Assembly (NCBI RefSeq): GCF_036323735.1
Contig: NC_086026.1
Span: forward strand, 69,557,039-69,621,038
From: Rattus norvegicus
Taxonomy: Eukaryota; Chordata; Mammalia; Rodentia; Muridae
Length of the DNA stretch: 64,000 bases
Direction: 5' to 3'
Part shown: positions 46,407 through 56,785 of the stretch, piece by piece
Layout: each line of letters begins with the position of its first letter
Numbering within the stretch: position 1 is the first letter of the stretch
Made by a program: the position numbers and the translations under genes
Notes under the pieces: model-generated
The model's database searches: none
The model's input: the letters and a program-made list of their open reading frames with translations, nothing else
Told to the model about the DNA's origin: nothing

Positions 46407-46408
<2 letters not shown>
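45421..46408. other. Repeat-poor intronic stretch
   Basis: About 1 kb between a purine tract and an AT/GT array. Nothing is recognised apart from short motif-less frames. Confidence 0.45.

Positions 46409-46484
<76 letters not shown>
46409..46484. repeat. (TA)n-(GT)n microsatellite
   Basis: About 41 nt of AT followed by 34 nt of GT, both without interruption. Confidence 0.95.
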
Positions 46485-46486
<2 letters not shown>

Positions 46487-46739
46487 ATATGTGTGTGCAT
46501 GCATGTTACATATTGTATGTATATACAATATAGATGAATGGGTTTATGAGTTGTGTCTGTATATGTGTATTTTGTGCTTCTATATACATGTGTGCATTCA
46601 TGTGTGTTTATAGATCTGTCTCTTCTGGGGCAGGTTGGTATTAAGCCAAAGCCGTCAACAATAATATGAACAAACTGTAGGTGTCAAGAGCTTCCCACTA
46701 CGGCTAGTCTTACTAGCTAGCTTGTTCTGGTGATGTCCT

Positions 46740-46878
46740 GTCTTTGCCACCAGAAACTGGAATTACAGGCAGGCTGCCACACTACTTGGCATCTACATGG
46801 TTCTGGGGACTCAACCCCTAGTCCTCAGGCTTATAGAGCAATTGCTTTAATGACGGAGGCATCTTCCCAGCCTGAAAT
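46740..46878 (-). mobile_element. B3-type SINE fragment
   Basis: The plus strand has gaaactggaattacaggcag, gggactcaacccctagtcct and gaggcatcttcccagcctga, a tRNA-type SINE in reverse. Confidence 0.6.
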
Positions 46879-46984
46879 ACATCCTTAATTATAAAAGTCT
46901 TACCTTTTAGCTGGCTTGGTATCTTCCCATCTCACTGATCCCCATCCCTGACTCTGAGCAAGAAGAGTCTTTAAGAACTTAGCT

Positions 46985-47310
46985 AGGAGGCTAGAAAGAT
47001 GGCTCACCAATTAAGAGCACAAGCTTCTCCTGCAGAAGATCAACATTTAGTTCCTAGCACCAGTGACGAGCAGTTTACAGTTACAGTTTACCTGTAACTC
47101 CAGCTCCAGAGGGATCTGACACTTGGGTTTCAAAGGAGACATGCACTCCGATACACATATTAACACACAGCCACATACACGTACAAAATTAAAGAAAAGA
47201 CTCAGGTTGGGGTGATGGCACACAGCTCTCATCCCAGCACTCAGGAGTCAGAGGCAGGCAGACTCTGAGTTCTGGTGTACAAGGTGAGACCTTGTCTAAC
47301 ACAAGCAAAC
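46985..47310 (+). mobile_element. B3-type SINE followed by a B1-like SINE
   Basis: The first element (to about 47198) starts ggaggctagaaagatggctc and contains ccagctccagagggatctga. The second (47205-47310) has tctcatcccagcactcagga and gtcagaggcaggcagactct and ends agaccttgtctaacac. Confidence 0.7.
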
Positions 47311-48767
47311 AAATCTTAGCCAGTCTGACCATTGTCCTGTATGTCAAAAAAGGCTCAGCAAGGTGTCTAGGGCTTTCAAAGGCACAGGCAGAGACCTCTA
47401 GGGATCTTTTTCATGCCTCCCTGTTGTGCCTAGGCAAGCAACAAGTTAGAGAAAAGAAACCCAAGCAAACAAACAAACAAACAAACAGCTTTATCAGTTG
47501 CTCAGTTGAATTAACAAACTCATTTACATGTCTCTACACTGAGAGAGCTGAATAGACACAATCCCAGATGTCCAGGAGCTTTCAGAACAGTGCACAGCAA
47601 GCCAGACAGCTCACACACAAGTACTCAGACACAAAGGATGCCTGAGTAGCCTTTCCACAGCCAACCACCAGTCTTCCACAAAAGTCTACAAGAGCCTGGG
47701 AATGAAGGCTTGCGTCTGCTGGCTTGGCCCTTTGCTTGTACAGGGCAAATGTGAAAGACAGTCCTTTCTACAGTGGGGTTGGAAACAGTGACCACTTCGG
47801 GGCCCCCGGTTATTTGTTTTGGGGGTTTTTTTGGTTTTGTTTTGTTTTGAGGCCTTCTCTATAGGCAGAACACGTTTCATCCAAATCCGCACAGCCAAAA
47901 GGAGGCTTAAACAAAAAAAAAGTCTGGGGCAGCTCGCTTCATCACTACCTACCAAACAAATGCAGCTTCCAACATTCAAGTTCCACATTCACTGGGATGA
48001 ATGCTGGGGAGAAATAATCCCCCCAGTGAGCTTGGCTTGCTTTAAAAGATGTCAATCCTTGCCCCTCCCAAACCCCCAGTCACAATCACAGGCCGGCATC
48101 TCTTGCCCCAAAGACAAACAAGGCTTTGGATAGAGGAGAAAGGAGGTGCCCTTGTGGCAGCATGAAAAGGAAGTTTTGCAGGCATCGCAGCTGCGTCTCT
48201 GAGGAAGCCCCAGGAAGGATGTTCTCTTCGGGCCACACAAAGCGTGGCATGAACACATCATGCCAGAACCTAATTGAAACCTCAGGCTGAAACACTATTC
48301 TGCAGCAGTTGAGAAGAAAAGACAGGCACAGACAAAGAGGAAAAACAAAAGCCGTGTGCAGAAGAGGCATGAAAAGCAGCCCGCTTCTTGACCGTGGGAC
48401 AATTTGGATGGTGGCCACCGAGTTAACCGAGGTGTAGCCTCCCTCCCAGGCTAACTGAGACCTGCAGCCACTTTGCAAAAGAGCTGCTGCCAGCACTCTG
48501 ATTCCATAGCCAAGGCCTTTGGGGCCCAAGAGGCTCTTTAAACTGCCATTGTATTCAAAGACGTATAGCATGGACCGTACTGGAAGGCGCTACTTAAACC
48601 AGGAAGAACAAACAGCCAGAGAACTGCAAGAGGTAGAAAGGAAAGAGGGGACTATGGAAGGGGCTCGGTTAGCAAAACTTGTTAAATAAACACCAGGACC
48701 TCTGGGTGGTTGTCAGCATCCATGTAAAGGCCTGGTACACATGCAAGAACGATGCAGAGTAGGTGAA
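47311..48767. other. Repeat-poor intronic stretch with a long minus-strand open frame
   Basis: About 1.4 kb mostly free of recognised repeats. A 161-codon minus frame at 48086-48571 contains a hydrophobic stretch beginning at an internal Met (48370) that looks like a signal peptide. I see no matching splice donor in the correct phase, so I do not call it an exon. Confidence 0.4.
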
Positions 48768-48889
48768 GACGACATCCACAGCAACCGCTGGCTTCAAACA
48801 CCAATCCAGACATGCGCAGCAGGGGTGGGACGACACCCACAGCAACCTCTGGCTTCAAACACCAATCTAGACATGCGCAGCAGGGGTGG
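48768..48889. repeat. 61-bp tandem duplication
   Basis: Two units (48768-48828 and 48829-48889) of 61 nt differ at three positions: catcc/caccc, accgct/acctct and aatcc/aatct. The unit begins gacgacatccacagcaacc and ends gcgcagcaggggtgg. Confidence 0.95.
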
Positions 48890-49684
48890 TATATCTAGGT
48901 CGTGCCGTGATGTCTGCCTGGCTCTTACTCCGGTCTGATTCTGAGTTCTTGAGCTTGTGCCACTAGACAAGCTCTGGTTGTGAACGTTACCCTTCTTATC
49001 TGTCAGAACGAGTATTGATTATCTCAAAGACTTGACTAAGAGACAGATTAACCATGCCTGTAAAAACACAGGCACTGGACACAAACGAACGTCTTTCTTT
49101 TGTCTGGAAACCAAATGCTTCCGGAAGTGATGGCCCACCCGCCCTTCCTGCCCACCTATGAGAGTTTTAAAGCACATGCATACGATGGAACTCGGGTTTT
49201 GATCACAAAGCGGCAACCAGTAGCAGATTTTTTTTTTTTTTTTTTTTTACTTTTATGAAGTTTTCCCTGGCCAGAAGGTCTAGACTGCTGGGCTGTTGCC
49301 AGTTCTGAGTGGTCTGCTCTTTTTATTTTCTTTGATAATTATCATGGAAGTGGCCGAGTTAAAAGAACAGAACTGAAAGAATAGCAGACAGGTCAGTTCT
49401 GCACTGTGATTCTGAACTACAGTTCTGGCTGAACTTCAGGACGCCAACTGCTTGGTAGCCAAACCTTGGGAACCCTGCTCAGGGCCTCATGACTCAACTT
49501 CCTTTCTCTTCATGGTCTTGCAAACAGCCACCTGCGATTTTTATTTTGTCAATGGACCTGAACAGAGACTTCACTTCAATCTCTCTGATTATGAGAGTCT
49601 GCTATGGTCGGAGGGGTCTCCAGCAGTTCAACCGTTACCTATTAACAGATATAACCTGTTTATTTTGTTTTCAAGTTACATTTA

Positions 49685-49985
49685 TTTATTTGTTATTTAC
49701 TTATATTTGTTTATCTGGGTGCCAGAGACATACCGATACACATGTGCAGAGATCAGAAGAATATTTGCAGGAGTCACTTTTCTCTTTTCATCCTGGGGCT
49801 TCTGGGGATTGAGCTCAGGTCATTTGGGGGATTGAACACTGGTCATCAGACTTGGCAACAAGCACCCTTACCCCTGGAGCCATCCTGCCATCCCTCTATT
49901 TGTTTTATGAGACAGGATCTCCCTGTGTAGCCCCACCTGACCCCAAACTCACTGTCTGTCCATGGTAGGATTACCATGTCTACCT
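49685..49985 (-). mobile_element. B3-type SINE plus B1-like fragment
   Basis: The plus strand shows ttatttgtttatctgggtgc, tcctggggcttctggggatt, gctcaggtcatttgggggat and ctggagccatcctgccatcc (a tRNA-type SINE in reverse). From about 49900, gagacaggatctccctgtgt and tgaccccaaactcactgtct are B1-like. Confidence 0.65.
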
Positions 49986-50007
49986 GACAAATACAATCTC
50001 AATGAAG

Positions 50008-50372
50008 GATGTGGTGGTTCAAAGGAGAAACATCCCCAAAGGCTTAGGCAAGTGAATACCTGGTCCCTATCTGGTCACTATTTGGGGGTGAGAGGAGGGA
50101 GAAGGTTAGGAAGTGTGGCCTTGACAGGGGAAGTATGTCACTGGGTGGGCTTTGGGAGTTTATAGTGTAGCCTCACTTCCAGACCCCCTTACTCCCCACC
50201 CACACACTCTCTGCTTTGTGTGGTTAAAGATGCACGTGACCCCTCAGCTTCCTGCTCTGGTCACCTGCTGCCATGTCTTGTCCAGACTTTCCCTCTGGAA
50301 GCACAAGCTCTTTGCTCTGTGGGTTGCCTTGGTCATGGAATTTTATTACAGTAACAGAAAAGTAACAAATTC
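50008..50372 (+). repeat. Rodent LTR-like repeat, family C
   Basis: It shares gtggttcaaaggagaa, ggaagtgtggccttgacagg, tgggtgggctttggg and gttgccttggtcatgg, in the same order as the copy at 58424-58770, and ends with acagtaacagaaaagtaac. It is a probable solo LTR-type fossil, substantially diverged. Confidence 0.6.
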
Positions 50373-50470
50373 AAGGTATTTATTTACAAATCTTTTACTT
50401 CAGCAGATGTTCCCACCAACATATATTCTCAGGATTAATGAAAAACGTAAATAAACTGTAGGATAGAAAT

Positions 50471-50548
50471 GCACACACACACACACACACACACATACAT
50501 ACATATATTACACACACATGCACACACACACAGAGACACATACATACA

Positions 50549-50587
<39 letters not shown>

Positions 50588-50590
50588 TGC
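50471..50590. repeat. Interrupted (CA)n microsatellite cluster
   Basis: Two CA arrays (about 24 and 34 nt) with CATA, CAGA and ATATATT interruptions between them. Confidence 0.92.
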
Positions 50591-51249
50591 ACAGGCACAC
50601 ATACATGTTCAAGTACATGCATACAGTATGCAGCCACTGCCAGGAAAACTTTATAATGATGCTTTTCTGGAGTTCAGTTACGTAGGACCTTGACTCTGCA
50701 GCCACAGCCTGATGTTCTGCTTTTGTTTTGGACAGATGTAGCCAGGCATAATTATCTAAAACTCAGAGGGCCCAGAAAAGGAAAGAGAGTTCCATCTGGA
50801 TATCCGGTGTATTAATGATGGAAGGATGAGGTATTTCTGATGGAGTAATCTCAATTGTTAACCATTCTCCTTCCCACCGTACCACATGGATCAGGATCTA
50901 AGAAAAGCTACTGGGTAACTGAATATTACAAATTGCTCCTCAGACAAGGTTCTGACAAATGGGCAAGCACTGAGAGCTAGACCTTTCAGTCTGAGAAGGC
51001 TGGAGGTGAGAGGGAGGCTATAGGACAGTGAGGAACAACCAAAACCAGATTTAAACTCTGTAGAGTTGTGACAAGCAGACATTGGTAGCTTATCTATGCA
51101 GCCCACATACCTTCCAACAGCCCAAATCTTCATATTCTTTCTAATCTAGTCTGGGTTTCCTCTTTCTTTGACCCATGAGACCAGTTCATCAAAAGCAAAT
51201 TCCCACTGCAATGCTTAGTGTTAACTGCCAAAACAGCAGGATGTGGAAA

Positions 51250-51840
51250 CACACAGGAGATAAACCTCCAGACATACCTATGAGGGATTATCCAAGCCTC
51301 CAGCCAGGCCTGTGAGGGATTTTGTCTATTAGGCTAATTGGAGTAGGAAGACTCACACTAGAAGTGGGTGACACCCATCCCTGGGCTTGGGTCCTAGACT
51401 GTATAAAATGGAGAAAGTGAGGCAGGAGAGATGGCTCAGAAGTTAAGAACACTTGATGTTCTTCTTCCAGGGGATCTGAGTTCAAGCCTTAGCATCCACG
51501 TTGGATAGCTCACAATCACCTGTTAACTGTAGTTCTAGGTGCCCCAGTGCCCCCATCCAGCCTTATCTGGTCTTCATGTACACGCCGCACACACATATAC
51601 TCAGGCACACGTCCGATTGACAGATAAATAATAATTAAAGCAGAAAGATAGTTGAGCACAAGCATCAGTCTCTCTCTGCTTCCTGATTGTGGGGGTGTAG
51701 TGTGAGCAGCTATTTTCCAGACCATACTGCTTTGATTTCTCTACCATGATACACGGTATCACTGCACTGTGGACCAAAAGAAAAAAATCTGTTCTACTTC
51801 AAGATGATTTTGTTGTGATTTTTATTACAGCAATAGAAAA
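51250..51840. repeat. Rodent LTR-like repeat, family B, split by a B2 SINE
   Basis: The left part has tgtgagggattttgtctatt, ggaagactcacactagaagt and tgtataaaatggagaaag. The right part (from about 51643) has gagcacaagcatcagtctct, ctctgcttcctgattgtggg and a poorly preserved 3' end near 51840. A plus-strand B2-type SINE at 51424-51637 sits between them. Confidence 0.6.
51424..51637 (+). mobile_element. B2-type SINE inserted in a family B repeat
   Basis: It starts caggagagatggctcagaag, contains gatctgagttcaagccttag and gtagttctaggtgccccagt, and ends gataaataataattaaag. The short repeat agaaag appears just before and just after it, a possible target duplication. Confidence 0.75.
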
Positions 51841-52069
51841 AAAAAACTAATATACCCAGAATAATCAAGGTATATAACAAACAGGAAATATAAACTCTTT
51901 TAAGGCTTTGGTTTGGAATATATTGGGCCTATCTTATTTGGACTTTTATGGTGTTTTTTTTTTTTTTTACAATAGATAAATAAAGGCAAATGTTAACATT
52001 TTCTGAATTGTATCTATTTATCCAAAAATGGAAAGATGGCTAAAGATGTTATTTATTCTTAAAAAAATA

Positions 52070-52148
52070 GAAAGACCACATCATACCTAGTATGATGGTT
52101 ACTACAAAATAAAACAAAACAAAACAGAATGTAAGTATTGGCAAGTGT
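52070..52148 (+). mobile_element. Ancient L1 3' region, left piece of a split copy
   Basis: The text catcatacctagtatgatgg followed by an A-rich run and agtattggcaagtgtgagtg resembles the conserved part of old mammalian L1 ORF2 that encodes the C-terminus. The matching continuation (caagaatgtgggggaaac...) resumes at 58771, so about 6.6 kb of later insertions split this copy. Confidence 0.65.
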
Positions 52149-52162
52149 GAGTGTGGTGTTTT
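52149..52162. repeat. L1 target-site duplication, 3' copy
   Basis: The 14-mer gagtgtggtgtttt is identical to the one at 58410-58423 and directly abuts the L1 poly-A tail. Its T-rich end merges with the tail, so the exact inner edge is ambiguous by a few bases. Confidence 0.85.
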
Positions 52163-52191
52163 TTTTTTTTTTATTCTTTTTTTTTTTTTTT

Positions 52192-52900
52192 ATTAACTTG
52201 AGTATTTCTTATATACATTTCGAGTGTTATTCCCTTTCCCGGTTTCCGGGCAAACATCCCCCTCCCCCCTCCCCTCCCTTATGGGTGTTCCCCTCCCAAC
52301 CCTCCCCCCATTGCCGCCCTCCCCCCATAGACTAGTTCACTGGGGGTTCAGTCTTAGCAGGACCCAGGGCTTCCCCTTCCACTGGTGCTCTTACTAGGAT
52401 ATTCATTGCTACCTATGGGGTCAGAGTCCAGGGTCAGTCCATGTATAGTCTTCAGGTAGTGGCTTAGTCCCTGGAAGCTCTGATTGCTTGGCATTGTTGT
52501 ACTTTTGGGGTCTCGAGCCCCTTCAAGCTCTTCCAGTTCTTTCTCTGATTCCTTCAATAGGGGACCTATTCTCAGTTCAGTGGTTTGCTGCTGGCATTCG
52601 CCTCTGTATTTGCTGTATTCTGGCTGTGTCTCTCAGGAGAGATCTACATCCGGCTCCTGTCGGTCTGCACTTCTTTGCTTCATCCATCTTGTCTAATTGG
52701 GTGGCTGTATATGTATGGGCCACATGTGGGGCAGGTTCCGAATGGGTGTTCCTTCAGTCTCTGTTTTAATCTTTGCCTCTCCCTTCCCTGCCAAGGGTAT
52801 TCTTTTTCCTCATTTAAAGAAGGAGTGAAGCATTCACATTTTGATCATCCGTTTTGAGTTTCGTTTGTTCTAGGGATCTAGGGTAATTCAAGCATTTGGG
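52192..52900 (-). other. L1 3' UTR with conserved G-rich (G-quadruplex) tract
   Basis: Between the ORF2 stop and the poly-A tail lie about 700 nt of 3' UTR. On the minus strand the segment at about 52256-52328 consists of repeated runs of three to six G separated by short linkers, which meets the G-quadruplex pattern. By family knowledge this G-rich 3' UTR tract is a conserved L1 feature. The tail begins ttaataaaa, giving an AATAAA-type polyadenylation signal at its junction. Confidence 0.7.
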
Positions 52901-55900
52901 CTAATAGCCACTTATCAATGAGTGCATACCATGTATGTCTTTCTGTGATTGGGTTAGCTCACTCAGGATGATATTTTCCAGTTCCAACCATTTGCCTACG
53001 AATTTCATAAACTCGTTGTTTTTGATAGCTGAGTAATATTCCATTGTGTAGATGTACCACATTTTCTGTATCCATTCCTCTGTTGAAGGGCATCTGGGTT
53101 CTTTCCAGTTTCTGGCTATTATAAATAAGGCTGCGATGAACATAGTGGAGCACGTGTCTCTTTTATATGTTGAGGCATCTTTTGGGTATATGCCCAAGAG
53201 AGGTATAGCTGGATCCTCAGGCAGTTCAATGTCCAATTTTCTGAGGAACCTCCAGACTGATTTCCAGAATGGTTTTACCAGTCTGCAATCCCACCAACAA
53301 TGGAGGAGTGTTCCTCTTTCTCCACATCCTCGCCAGCATCTGCTGTCACCTGAGTTTTTGATCTTAGCCATTCTCACTGGTGTGAGGTGAAATCTCAGGG
53401 TTGTTTTGATTTGCATTTCCCTTATGACTAAAGATGTTGAACATTTCTTTAGGTGTTTCTCGGCCATTCGGCATTCTCAGCTGTGAATTCTTTGTTTAGC
53501 TCTGAACCCCATTTTTTAATAGGGTTATTTGTTTCCCTGCGGTCTAACTTCTTGAGTTCTTTGTATATTTTGGATATAAGGCCTCTATCTGTTGTAGGAT
53601 TGGTAAAGATCTTTTCCCAATCTGTTGGTTGCCGTTTTGTCCTAACCACAGTGTCCTTTGCCTTACAGAAGCTTTGCAGTTTTATGAGATCCCATTTGTC
53701 GATTCTTGATCTTAGAGCATAAGCCATTGGTGTTTTGTTCAGGAAATTTTTTCCAGTGCCCATGTGTTCCAGATGCTTCCCTAGTTTTTCTTCTATTAGT
53801 TTGAGTGTGTCTGGTTTGATGTGGAGGTCCTTGATCCACTTGGACTTAAGCTTTGTACAGGGTGATAAGCATGGATCGATCTGCATTCTTCTACATGTTG
53901 CCCTCCAGTTGAACCAGCACCATTTGCTGAAAATGCTATCTTTTTTCCATTGGATGGTTTTGGCTCCTTTGTCAAAAATCAAGTGACCATAGGTGTGTGG
54001 GTTCATTTCTGGGTCTTCAATTCTATTCCATTGGTCTATCAGTCTGTCTCTGTACCAATACCATGCAGTTTTTATCACTATTGCTCTGTAATACTGCTTG
54101 AGTTCAGGGATAGTGATTCCCCCTGAAGTCCTTTTATTGTTGAGGATAGCTTTAGCTATCCTGGGTTTTTTGTTATTCCAGATGAATTTGCAAATTGTTC
54201 TGTCTAACTCTTTGAAGAATTGGATTGGTATTTTGATGGGGATTGCATTGAATCTGTAGATTACTTTTGGTAAAATGGCCATTTTTACTATATTAATCCT
54301 GCCAATCCATGAGCACGGGAGATCTTTCCATCTTCTAGGTCTTCTTCAATTTCTTTCCTCAGTGTCTTGAAGTTCTTATTGTACAGATCTTTTACTTGCT
54401 TGGTTAAAGTCACACCGAGGTACTTTATATTATTTGGGTCTATTATGAAGGGTGTCGTTTCCCTAATTTCTTTCTCGGCTTGTTTCTCTTTTGTATAGAG
54501 GAAGGCAATTGATTTATTTGAGTTAATTTTATACCCAGCCACTTTGCTGAAGTTGTTTATCAGCTTTAGTAGTTCTCTGGTGGAACTTTTGGGATCACTT
54601 AAATATACTATCATGTCATCTGCAAATAGTGATATTTTGACCTCTTCTTTTCCGATCTGTATCCCCTTGATCTCCTTTTGTTGTCTGATTGCTCTGGCTA
54701 GAACTTCAAGAACTATATTGAATAAGTAGGGAGAGAGTGGGCAGCCTTGTCTAGTCCCTGATTTTAGTGGGATTGCTTCAAGTTTCTCTCCATTTAGTTT
54801 AATGTTAGCAACTGGTTTGCTGTATATGGCTTTTACTATGTTTAGGTATGGGCCTTGAATTCCTATTCTTTCCAGGACTTTTATCATGAAGGGGTGTTGA
54901 ATTTTGTCAAATGCTTTCTCAGCATCTAATGAAATGATCATGTGGTTCTGTTCTTTCAGTTTGTTTATATAATGGATCACGTTGATGGTTTTCCGTATAT
55001 TAAACCATCCCTGCATGCCTGGGATCAAGCCTACTTGATCATGGTGGATGATTGTTTTGATGTGCTCTTGAATTCGGTTTGCCAGAATTTTATTGAGTAT
55101 TTTTGCGTCGATATTCATAAGGGAAATTGGTCTGAAGTTCTCTTTCTTTGTTGTGTCTTTGTGTGGTTTAGGTATAAGAGTAATTGTGGCTTCATAGAAG
55201 GAATTCGGTAGGGCTCCATCTGTTTCAATTTTGTGGAATAGTTTGGATAATATTGGTATGAGGTCTTCTATGAAGGTTTGATAGAATTCTGCACTAAACC
55301 CGTCTGGACCTGGGCTCTTTTTGGTTGGGAGACCTTTAATGACTGCTTCTATTTCCTTAGGAGTTATGGGGTTGTTTAACTGGTTTATCTGTTCCTGATT
55401 TAACTTCGATACCTGGTATCTGTCTAGGAAATTGTCCATTTCCTGAAGATTTTCAAATTTTGTTGAATATAGGTTTTTATAGTAAGATCTGATGATTTTT
55501 TGAATTTCCTCTGAATCTGTAGTTATGTCTCCCTTTTCATTTCTGATTTTGTTAATTTGGACGCACTCTCTGTGTCCTCTCGTTAGTCTGGCTAAGGGTT
55601 TATCTATCTTGTTGATTTTCTCAAAGAACCAACTTTTGGTTCTGTTGATTCTTTCTATGGTCCTTTTTGTTTCTACTTGGTTGATTTCAGCTCTGAGTTT
55701 GATTATTTCCTGCCTTCTACTCCTCCTGGGTGTATTTGCTTCTTTTTGTTCTAGAGCTTTTAGGTGTGCTGTCAAGCTGCTGACATATGCTCTTTCCTGT
55801 TTCTTTCTGCAGGCACTCAGCGCTATGAGTTTTCCTCTTAGCACAGCTTTCATTGTGTCCCATAAGTTTGAGTATGTTGTATCTTCATTTTCATTAAATT

Positions 55901-56780
55901 CTAAAAAGTTTTTAATTTCTTTCTTTATTTCTTCCTTGACCAGGTTATCATTGAGTAGAGCATTGTTCAATTTCCACGTATATGTGGGCATTCTTCCCTT
56001 ATTGTTATTGAAGACCAGTTTTAGGCCGTGGTGGTCCGATAGCACGCATGGGATTATTTCTATCTTTCTGTACCTGTTGAGGCCCGTTTTTTGACCAATT
56101 ATATGGTCAATTTTGGAGAAAGTACCATGAGGAGCTGAGAAGAAGGTATATCCTTTTGCTTTAGGATAGAATGTTCTATAAATATCCGTTAAGTCCATTT
56201 GGCTCATGACTTCTCTTAGTCTGTCGACATCACTGTTTAATTTCTGTTTCCATGATCTGTCCATTGATGAGAGTGGGGTGTTGAAATCTCCCACTATTAT
56301 TGTGTGAGGTGCAATGTGTGTTTTGAGCTTTAGTAAGGTTTCTTTTACGTATGTAGGTGCCCTTGTATTTGGGGCATAGATATTTAGGATTGAGAGTTCA
56401 TCTTGGTTGATTTTTCCTTTGATGAATATGAAGTGTCCTTCCTTATCTTTTTTGATGACTTTTAGTTGAAAATTGATTTTATTTGATATTAGAATGGCTA
56501 CTCCAGCTTGCTTCTTCTGACCATTTGCTTGGAAAGTTTTTTTCCAGCCTTTCACCCTGAGGTAGTGTCTGTCTTTGTCTCTGAGGTGTGTTTCCTGTAG
56601 GCAGCAGAATGCAGGGTCCTCGTTGCGTATCCAGTTTGTTAATCTATGTCTTTTTATTGGGGAGTTGAGGCCATTGATGTTGAGAGATATTAAGGAATAG
56701 TGATTATTGCTTCCTGTTACATTCATATTTGGATGTAAAGTTATGTTTGTGTGCTTTTCTTCTCTTTGTTTTGTTGCCAA
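52901..56780 (-). pseudogene. L1 ORF2 (endonuclease / reverse transcriptase) with two frameshifts
   Basis: The frame opens at 56780 and runs about 817 codons. It holds an AP-type endonuclease (NINGLNSP near 34-41, catalytic Glu at 63 in QETHL, GDFN at 164-167, SDHHG at 248-252) and a reverse transcriptase (SLDAEKAFD near 617-625, FADD at 719-722). A 1-nt deletion at about 54330 then moves the reading to a second frame, open to about 53476, where another 1-nt deletion moves it to a third frame ending at the native-looking terminus (HSLISGY) at 52901. The third piece carries the Cys-rich segment (CWRGCGERG...CWWDC). No nonsense codon was seen. The natural product would stop shortly after the reverse transcriptase core and lose the C-terminal domain, so the copy is probably not autonomous. 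Confidence 0.92.
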
Positions 56781-56785
56781 GACGA

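Noticed and set aside
48741..48938. 65-codon frame containing a repeated peptide
   Set aside because: The peptide repeat only reflects the 61-bp tandem duplication; 61 is not a multiple of three, so the repeated peptide shifts frame and is not conserved as protein.
55525..56094. 189-codon plus frame and other plus frames across 53-58.4 kb
   Set aside because: They are antisense shadows of the L1 ORFs.
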